From Candidatus Enterococcus murrayae (GTDB lineage: Bacteria > Bacillota > Bacilli > Lactobacillales > Enterococcaceae), in the NCBI RefSeq assembly GCF_017315985.1, contig NZ_JAFLVR010000027.1:49784-113783 (forward strand): 64,000 nt of DNA. The letters are read 5' to 3'. Below the pieces are notes generated by a model. That model worked only from the letters and a program-made list of their open reading frames with translations, made no database searches and was not told where the DNA came from. The translations under genes were made by a program, and so were the position numbers. Positions 57,927-64,000 of this stretch are shown here, piece after piece. Position 1 is the stretch's first letter. Each line of letters opens with the position of its first letter.

Positions 57927-58832
57927 GTTGTTAAGTTGCTGCTGCAGGATCAACCGCTGCTTAATCAAGTCTACAAAATGATTCGGTTCAATGACCTTCA
58001 TGCGGGCACCGAAAGACAAGACATTAATTAGCAGCTCCGTTTCATCTTTCTTTTCATAAAAAATCGTTAGGCGATAAAACGTATTATCTGATCGCTCAAG
58101 GATCTTACGATAATTTGAAAAGTGGAAGGTCGCGCGTTCAAGCGCACCGCGTTCATCTTTTAGTTCGCAAACAATAGAGCAAAGCTTGGAATGTACTGGC
58201 TCGCTATTAGCCACGAAGGGTTCCTTGACTTGAATGTTCTGAATATCTGAACAATTAAAAACGACCGGCTTCCAGTTTTTTCCGGATTTGCGCTTGCCTA
58301 GGACGCGAAATTTATTGTTTTTAATAGAATACTCAAGTTTTAAAGGCTGAAAAAGATGGCTAGTCGCGTTCCTTTTTTTAACTGAATGATAGTCTAATAC
58401 CACAAGCTCCTTTTGTTGAATACTATCTAGTAATTGCTGAATAACTTTTTCGTAGTCTTCATCGAACAGATCCTCACTGATAAACTGATCAAAATATTGA
58501 TAATCCTGCCAATCAAACAGCGGTTCGACTTCTTCCAAGTCAAAGGGTTCACCAACAGAACGAAATTTGGGTTCCTGTTGGATTGCCGTCAGCCAGGCTT
58601 TTTCTAATTTCGTTAAAGGAAATGGCTGTGGTGGATGATTCAGGATTGAGCGGTGATTCTTTAATAAATGCCAGCTGTTCTCATCATCTTTCAAATAGTC
58701 GACCATTTCAAAGGGAGTCTCTTTAAAACCATCTTGATCCAATAACTGTTGCTGTTGCGCAAGTGTTTCTGTCTGCAATGCTTTCGTCATCAGTTGATAG
58801 TAGAGACTGTTTACTTCTGAAAAAAGCTCCAT
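57906..58832 (-). CDS. WYL-domain protein, second of an overlapping pair
   Basis: 308 residues. A helical N-terminal part (to about 125) is followed by a WYL-like region (about 135-215: ELVVLDYHSVKKRNATSHLF, then PLKLEYSIKNNKFRVLGKRK) and a WCX-type C-terminal extension. I see no clear helix-turn-helix, so it may work with its partner as the sensor half. The ATG at 58832 lies one base after the stop of the upstream WYL gene, with SD GGAGG inside that gene, so the two are translationally coupled. WYL proteins sense nucleic acid or nucleotide ligands in several defence and repair systems. Confidence 0.75.
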   Translation of the reverse strand: MELFSEVNSLYYQLMTKALQTETLAQQQQLLDQDGFKETPFEMVDYLKDDENSWHLLKNHRSILNHPPQPFPLTKLEKAWLTAIQQEPKFRSVGEPFDLEEVEPLFDWQDYQYFDQFISEDLFDEDYEKVIQQLLDSIQQKELVVLDYHSVKKRNATSHLFQPLKLEYSIKNNKFRVLGKRKSGKNWKPVVFNCSDIQNIQVKEPFVANSEPVHSKLCSIVCELKDERGALERATFHFSNYRKILERSDNTFYRLTIFYEKKDETELLINVLSFGARMKVIEPNHFVDLIKQRLILQQQLNNKKTFEA

Positions 58833-58833
58833 T

Positions 58834-60036
58834 TTATTCCTCCAATCCATAAAGACTGTTCAGTTCTGTAACATCCGCCCAAAATTGATTTTCCCATGTG
58901 CGATTCGTGGAAGTAATTCGAACAATTCGTCCCATCCATGTGCGCAGCCAAGGCTCCATACCGCGGGGATCAACGAGCTTAATCGAAAATTTATACAGAT
59001 TTCCTTCCAGCATTTCGACTGTTCCTTGACGTTTTTCCCGCAGCAGCCGCTGATACAAATAGTGCTCAGGCAGATGGAGCAGGATTTCATAGCTAACTGG
59101 TCTACGAGCGGTGAATGAGCAGTTCCAGGAGGTTGCTTCAGCCGCAGTCAATCGTTCTTGTCCTCGAGAAAACTGTTCAGCTTCATTCAATAGCTCCCCG
59201 CTTTCTAAATAATCCAGCCGCAATGAATACAATTGACCTGAATGCAGACCAACGAGGTATTGCCGCCCACTCTCACTGCTGGAGTAAACTTTTAAGGGTG
59301 TCAAACGGATCTCGACTCCATTTGCTTTGAAAAGCTTTACTCGTCGTTTTTGTTTGATGGCTTGTAATAGGAAGAGCAGGATTTCGCTGTCTAAGGTTTG
59401 ATTGTCGAATTTATGTTTGAAGCAAAATGGTGAAGAGGGCGCATTGTAACGCTGGAGCAAAAAATCACCAATCACACCAACGGGCGCTGTCTCCTTATAG
59501 AATTGAATCGCCTGCAGCTGCTTTGCGGTAAATTCTGTTCGGCGATTTACGGCATACAGCCATTGCTTTCCTTGCTTTTCCTTTCGTAAAATGTCCATCT
59601 GAGCATATTCATTCAGCTTGTTGCGAATCGTCAGGCTGTCGATCAAATAATCATCGTCGAAAAGGGACAGGTAACCGTCGATGGCTTGAACGATCTCATT
59701 GACAGTGAACGCGTTTTCCTGTGTCAAAATATCTAAAATCACGAAATGCAAAAAAATATCATTGCGGGTAAAGGATTTCGTCTGCCATAGGATATGCAGC
59801 GGATTATCGGCTTGATTTGCCGGCAAAACTAGACGATAGATTTTTTTATTATTGACAGTTTGCGATTCGATATAGTCATGAAGCAGGCTCTCTAATCGAC
59901 GGCGCTCGTTGTCATAGGTGCGGGGACTGGAAAGAGTGATTTCCTCTCGACTTTTAAAGCCGTAAATCAAAAATTCTCGCGTATAGCTTCGTAATGTAGA
60001 AAATTGCTTAACTAGTTCTTGAAATTTTTTAGCCAT
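58834..60036 (-). CDS. WYL-domain transcriptional regulator, first of the pair
   Basis: 400 residues. The N-terminal half includes a likely winged helix (about residues 85-160: FLHFVILDILTQENAFTVNEI and SLTIRNKLNEYAQMDILRKE). The WYL region is at about 225-285 (KRRVKLFKANGVEIRLTPLK, GRQYLVGLHSG, SLRLDYLESG), and a WCX-like extension runs to the end. It is divergent from hen1-pnkp with 108 bases between, making it the best candidate regulator of the RNA-repair genes. SD AAGGAGA precedes the ATG. Confidence 0.82.
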   Translation of the reverse strand: MAKKFQELVKQFSTLRSYTREFLIYGFKSREEITLSSPRTYDNERRRLESLLHDYIESQTVNNKKIYRLVLPANQADNPLHILWQTKSFTRNDIFLHFVILDILTQENAFTVNEIVQAIDGYLSLFDDDYLIDSLTIRNKLNEYAQMDILRKEKQGKQWLYAVNRRTEFTAKQLQAIQFYKETAPVGVIGDFLLQRYNAPSSPFCFKHKFDNQTLDSEILLFLLQAIKQKRRVKLFKANGVEIRLTPLKVYSSSESGRQYLVGLHSGQLYSLRLDYLESGELLNEAEQFSRGQERLTAAEATSWNCSFTARRPVSYEILLHLPEHYLYQRLLREKRQGTVEMLEGNLYKFSIKLVDPRGMEPWLRTWMGRIVRITSTNRTWENQFWADVTELNSLYGLEE

Positions 60037-60057
60037 TTAATTCTCCTTATTTTTCTC

Positions 60058-60092
60058 ATTGTATCAAGTTCGCACCCTTTTTTAAAAGAACT
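60058..60092 (-). promoter_or_regulatory. Promoter and inverted repeat between WYL genes and hen1
   Basis: On the minus strand a -10 TACAAT (60063-60058) lies 17 bases from a weak -35 TTTAAA (60086-60081). AGTTC (60067-60071) and GAACT (60088-60092) flank this promoter as an inverted repeat, a possible WYL regulator site. No clear -35/-10 pair is seen for hen1. Confidence 0.4.
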
Positions 60093-60144
60093 ATTTTTAT
60101 GAATTGGTTAAGATAAGGACAAGAAAACACAAGGAGGAACAAAC

Positions 60145-61380
60145 ATGGCAATCTTAACACTTACTTCCGATCATCCGGAATTTACTCAATTAATCAAAAA
60201 ACATCCTGAAGGCGGGATGCAGCTGCGTGAAATTCGAAATGGAACGAGCTTTGGCTGGTATGAAACACCGCAGACCTATTGCATGTACTTTCAAGATTAT
60301 GGAACGAATTTGTCCTTTCGTTCAACCAGGGAAGAACAGCAGCACTATTTGAATGTGAAGCAGTATTCTGCGCCGCAGGTCTATCTCTCGCTAATGACAG
60401 AATACTTGAAGTCGGCTATGAAAACCGCTGAAGCGGAAAAATCGTCTAATCAGCTGATCCTTTCAATGGTAGAAATAAAGAAACTGGAATTGCTGCAATC
60501 CATCTGTCGGATACTACCGGAATTTGAAATCTCGCAAGAAGTATTAATGGACGGCTTTTATCAAATGAAGATGAGTAGTGATTCGCTTTCACGATTGCTT
60601 CAAGGCGCGCACCTGGTATTGTTGCTTTTAGCGAAGGAAAGCAGTACGTTTTTAGACGAAAGCGAATCACTGATCCAACGAGGAATCGAAGCACTTCAAT
60701 TTATTAAAGCACCCTATTATTTGAGAAACCTATTTGTTCGAAAATTTATGTACAAAAAGGAAACGTTTTTCAATTATAAAGAAGCGCTAGAAGAAAACGG
60801 CCGCGAAGAAATTATTTTTTCTTATCGCGGAACGGGCTATTCGCGAATTGAAAAGGTAAGGGAGCTTCTGGATATGAAGCACGATATTTTGGATGTCGGC
60901 TGCGGCGGCGGAGCCTATTTTAGAATGGCCGAAAAGGTCGATTCATACATTGGTGTGGATATTGACCCAGAGGTTTTAGCTTATGCCAAAGACCGCGGTG
61001 AACGAATGGGACTGGCTAATGTAACTCTATATCCTTCTTTAGACGAAGTTCCAGCTCAAGCAGACCGGGATATTCTTTTAATGGAAGTCATTGAACATAT
61101 GTCTTTGGAAGAGGCGGCAGCGTTGTTGCAACGTTTGCTGAATCAGCCATTCCATCGGCTGATTTTGTCCACGCCTAACAAAGATTTTAACGGTTTTTAT
61201 GGATTGTCGGAAAAACAATTTCGCCATGAAGACCACAAATTTGAGCTGAGAGCACTTGATTTTCAGACATGGATATCAGCAACGGTCGGTTCTGAATTTT
61301 CGATTCAGTTTTTCACAACAGGAGATCAAGTCAATGGGATCGCGACAACACAAGGTGCGATGATCGAAAGAAAGGAATAG
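60145..61380 (+). CDS. hen1: 3'-terminal RNA ribose 2'-O-methyltransferase Hen1 (bacterial)
   Basis: 411 residues, slightly shorter than many bacterial Hen1 proteins. The N-terminal domain (about 1-235) is the part that supports the Pnkp ligase in characterised systems. The methyltransferase domain has the SAM loop ILDVGCGGGAYF (about residue 250), acidic GVDIDPE and the metal motif MEVIEHM (about 313), with the further histidines in FRHEDHKFE. It methylates the 2'-OH at the 3' end of cleaved RNA before Pnkp seals it, making the repaired site resistant to the same nuclease. The pnkp gene starts six bases downstream. SD AAGGAGG is strong. Confidence 0.9.
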   Translation: MAILTLTSDHPEFTQLIKKHPEGGMQLREIRNGTSFGWYETPQTYCMYFQDYGTNLSFRSTREEQQHYLNVKQYSAPQVYLSLMTEYLKSAMKTAEAEKSSNQLILSMVEIKKLELLQSICRILPEFEISQEVLMDGFYQMKMSSDSLSRLLQGAHLVLLLLAKESSTFLDESESLIQRGIEALQFIKAPYYLRNLFVRKFMYKKETFFNYKEALEENGREEIIFSYRGTGYSRIEKVRELLDMKHDILDVGCGGGAYFRMAEKVDSYIGVDIDPEVLAYAKDRGERMGLANVTLYPSLDEVPAQADRDILLMEVIEHMSLEEAAALLQRLLNQPFHRLILSTPNKDFNGFYGLSEKQFRHEDHKFELRALDFQTWISATVGSEFSIQFFTTGDQVNGIATTQGAMIERKE

Positions 61381-61385
61381 ATACT

Positions 61386-63938
61386 ATGAAAATTACTACT
61401 AAAGTCCATACGATCTTTTTATTGATCGGACCAACTGAATCAGGCAAGACAACTTTCACTAAGGAAGTATTGATGCCGCAGCTGGCTTTTCAAGATGACC
61501 AGAAGAATTTCCAAGCCAATATCCATCATCTATCTTCTGATGACATGCGACGAGAATTACTAGGTCGAGACTATGACAAATATGCGGCGAGTATGATGGA
61601 AGCTTCGGGCGTTGCCTTTCCCTACTTGAGCGCTAAACTGGAGTTTTTAACCAGCTATCCGATCAATGCGGAATTCGTGATTATTGATACGATTGGCTTG
61701 GGAGAAGATTTTCGTCAGGAAATCAAAGCGATCGCGGACAAGAAACAGTATCGTGTAGAGGCAGTTGTTTTTGATTATCCGCGAGAAGACTTTTATGCGT
61801 CTGAACGTTCAAAGGTATTAATCACCAAACACGTAGATCGCTTGAAACGGGAAGTATTGCCAAAGCTGGCAAAAGAAGACTATGCGGCAATTCACCGAAT
61901 CAAACAAAAGGATTTTAAAAAAATCAGTGTGGAGGTTGACGATAAGGAAGCCTATTTAGCTACGTTATTGTCTAATCAACAGGACTACGCCGTAATCGGA
62001 GATGTTCATGAGTCACTCTTGGATTTGAAAAAAATCGTATCGAAGTTGGGTTATCAGGTGACTGGCGAGGAGATGACGATTTCAGCGAAGCAACCATTTT
62101 CTTTGATCCTGCTTGGGGATTGGATTGACAAAGGCAAGCAAACGACTGAAACCATTGATTTTCTTTATCGAAATCAGCAGTATTTCCAACTGGTATTGGG
62201 AAATCATGAAAATTTCGTCTATCGCTATCTAAAAGGGGAGATTAAAGGGGCGGATCAGGAAACGATTGACCAGCATTTTACATCAATCGCTTGCCTGAAG
62301 AAAGAGCCGGCAGCTTTGGCAAAATTCAATCATTTAGTAGAGCGAAGCCAGCCATTTTTGCGACGAATCGGGGATGAAAAGCAGTCCTTTATTGTTACCC
62401 ATGCACCATGCCATCAGCAATACCTTGGAAAAATGGATAGTGTTTCACTGCGAAATCAACGAAATTTTCGCTTGAATCGTGAGAAATCAATCCAAGAGCA
62501 GCTTCAATGGCTGGAAGAAGAAAGTATGTACAATCTTCCTGTTCATGTATTTGGGCACATCGCCGCAAAGGAAAGCTACCGTATAAAAAATAAATATGGA
62601 ATCGATACAGGAGCCGCTTATGGCAATAAGCTAAGTGCGATTAAGCTGTTCGGCAGAGGAAATGCGTTGATTTCAGTTTCTTCGGAACAAACAACAACTG
62701 AGGCGCTGCCGAATTTATTTTCACGGCCTAAATTGCACTCATGGGAGAGACTACCTGATAAGGAACGTAAGCGACTGTTCCATATGGTGAGAAATAAAGT
62801 GCAGTATTTATCGGGGACGATGGCGCCAGCCGCAGCGAATAGTGATCAAAATGACTTAGAGTCTTTGTCAGAAGCACTGAACTATTATCGTCAACAAGGT
62901 GTTGAACAGGTCGTGTTGGAACCAAAATATATGGGTTCTCGAGCAAATGTCTATTTGTTTGATAAGCTAGAGGATTGTTATGCGATTTCTCGTAAAGGCT
63001 ACAAGATTCGAGTCCCGGAAATTGAAGGTGTTTTTGCTGAGCTGCAGGCACAATTTTCAGATTACATGAAGAAAAATAAGATCCGTATGTTATTGCTGGA
63101 TGGTGAGTTATTGCCATGGCGGGCGATGGGTGAAAATTTAATCAATTTGGAGTATTTACCAGTTGCTAAAGGAATCGAAACAGAAGTTAATTTTTTGAAG
63201 GAGAGCAAATTTCCTGAGCTGTTTGAACAAATAGGCAGTCAAATAGCGGCTTCAGATTTCCAAGCAGACAGCTATCATCTATCTAAAAAGCAGTTGGCAA
63301 AAAAATATGGCGATCATCAAGCACGCCAGTTTAGAGGCTGGCTGAAGGCATCCCCTCATCAAGTACCGCTGCAGGATCAAGAGAAAGCCTTAGATTTGTA
63401 CAAACAGCAGATCGCACTTTATGGAAAAGAAGCGCCATTGCATTTTAAGCCCTTTGATTTGCTGAAAATCATCTATCAAAATATGGAAGAAGCTGTCGTG
63501 AACCAAGCCACATCTGAAATCTATCAATTTCTAAACAAAGATGAATACTTGCTGTTAGATATTCGGTCGGAAAATGCTGAGGAGCAGGCCCAAGATTATT
63601 TTGATCAAATGACCCTGCAACTGCAAATGGAAGGAATTGTTATCAAGCCGGAGCATCAGAAAAAGAATGTCGCACCCTTTTTGAAGGTTCGAAATGAAGC
63701 GTATTTAACACTGATTTATGGGTTTACTTATCGCAGTCCGCACCAATATCAAAAACTGATTCAAGGAAAAAATATTTTCCGTAAATTACGAACGTCGATC
63801 AAAGAGTATGAGCTTGCTCAGGAGCTATTAAAGCTTCCTACCATTCAACTGACAGCGAAGAATAATGATTATTTGAATCTTTTAGCCAATTTATTGTTTG
63901 AAATGGACAAGGAAGTTGGGTTAGATCCAAGACTTTAA
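61386..63938 (+). CDS. pnkp: Polynucleotide kinase-phosphatase with ligase domain (Pnkp)
   Basis: 850 residues, full length for bacterial Pnkp with all three modules. Kinase: P-loop GPTESGKT (residues 15-22) and SSDDMRREL near 50. Phosphatase: GDVHES (about 204), GDWIDKG (about 243), GNHENF (about 272), THAPC and VFGHI. Ligase/adenylyltransferase: nucleotidyl lysine in KYMGSR (about 512) and motif IV EGIVIKPE (about 749). The enzyme heals 5'-OH and 2',3'-cyclic-phosphate RNA ends and, with Hen1, seals them. All catalytic motifs look intact, so the system should be functional. Confidence 0.92.
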   Translation: MKITTKVHTIFLLIGPTESGKTTFTKEVLMPQLAFQDDQKNFQANIHHLSSDDMRRELLGRDYDKYAASMMEASGVAFPYLSAKLEFLTSYPINAEFVIIDTIGLGEDFRQEIKAIADKKQYRVEAVVFDYPREDFYASERSKVLITKHVDRLKREVLPKLAKEDYAAIHRIKQKDFKKISVEVDDKEAYLATLLSNQQDYAVIGDVHESLLDLKKIVSKLGYQVTGEEMTISAKQPFSLILLGDWIDKGKQTTETIDFLYRNQQYFQLVLGNHENFVYRYLKGEIKGADQETIDQHFTSIACLKKEPAALAKFNHLVERSQPFLRRIGDEKQSFIVTHAPCHQQYLGKMDSVSLRNQRNFRLNREKSIQEQLQWLEEESMYNLPVHVFGHIAAKESYRIKNKYGIDTGAAYGNKLSAIKLFGRGNALISVSSEQTTTEALPNLFSRPKLHSWERLPDKERKRLFHMVRNKVQYLSGTMAPAAANSDQNDLESLSEALNYYRQQGVEQVVLEPKYMGSRANVYLFDKLEDCYAISRKGYKIRVPEIEGVFAELQAQFSDYMKKNKIRMLLLDGELLPWRAMGENLINLEYLPVAKGIETEVNFLKESKFPELFEQIGSQIAASDFQADSYHLSKKQLAKKYGDHQARQFRGWLKASPHQVPLQDQEKALDLYKQQIALYGKEAPLHFKPFDLLKIIYQNMEEAVVNQATSEIYQFLNKDEYLLLDIRSENAEEQAQDYFDQMTLQLQMEGIVIKPEHQKKNVAPFLKVRNEAYLTLIYGFTYRSPHQYQKLIQGKNIFRKLRTSIKEYELAQELLKLPTIQLTAKNNDYLNLLANLLFEMDKEVGLDPRL

Positions 63939-63958
63939 GTGAAGTAGGAGGAATAAGT

Positions 63959-63988
63959 TTGAAAATAAAAACACGCAATGCTTCCTAA
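63959..63988 (+). other. Strong SD followed by a nine-codon frame at the right edge
   Basis: AGGAGGA lies seven bases before a TTG at 63959, but that frame stops after MKIKTRNAS (TAA at 63986-63988). An ATG at 63978 opens a frame (MLPKQRH) that runs out of the window, but it is 25 bases from the SD. A third operon gene may begin here with a disrupted or misjudged start, or this may be a leader peptide. The window ends too soon to decide. Confidence 0.3.
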
Positions 63989-64000
63989 ACAAAGGCACAC

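Overview
The window looks like a chromosomal segment of a low-GC Gram-positive lactic acid bacterium, most likely an Enterococcus. This rests on gene families and style: strong AGGAGG ribosome sites, CcpA-type cre candidates, many PTS sugar systems, a malate permease with malic enzyme, LanFEG-type transporters and PadR/HAAS pairs. The species cannot be fixed from the sequence alone. I see no rRNA, tRNA, CRISPR array, phage or insertion sequence.

Layout. 0-7 kb: RpiR regulator, beta-glucoside PTS and two 6-phospho-beta-glucosidases; the second sits behind a BglG/LicT-type antiterminator target. 7.6-17 kb: a PrpR-like regulator divergent from a seven-gene acid-sugar operon (DUF1537 kinase, iron alcohol dehydrogenase, PdxA2, Asp-box beta-propeller, DapA-type aldolase, anion permease, VOC protein). 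17-26 kb: a frameshifted calcium P-type ATPase, a phosphoesterase, PadR with an MFS pump, an acetyltransferase, and a MATE pump behind an attenuator-like leader. 26-34 kb: malate permease and malic enzyme, then an orphan lantibiotic-immunity module (LanFEG with response regulator and kinase). 34-40 kb: GntR with a cellobiose-type EIIC, then a diaminopimelate/lysine cluster. 40-46 kb: DeoR regulator divergent from an unusual hexitol PTS operon. 46-57 kb: small membrane and stress genes, galK/galM, an AraC regulator, deoC, and a PadR-HAAS pair. 57.9-64 kb: two overlapping WYL regulators divergent from hen1-pnkp, a complete bacterial RNA-repair cassette.

Cross-cutting features. A dispersed intergenic element (eight copies, about 90 bp each) lies at gene 3' ends. 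It combines a conserved A/T-rich core with a hairpin whose arms differ between copies but stay paired, and it appears to serve as a terminator. Several regulators have visible candidate operators: paired GTTTC-N5-GAAAC boxes for the PrpR-like protein, direct repeats for the first PadR, a 38-bp palindrome for the second PadR, and inverted repeats near DeoR and GntR.

The most interesting parts are the WYL-controlled Pnkp/Hen1 cassette, the repeat/terminator family, the acid-sugar operon, the attenuator before the MATE gene, and the 7-bp tandem duplication that breaks the ATPase.
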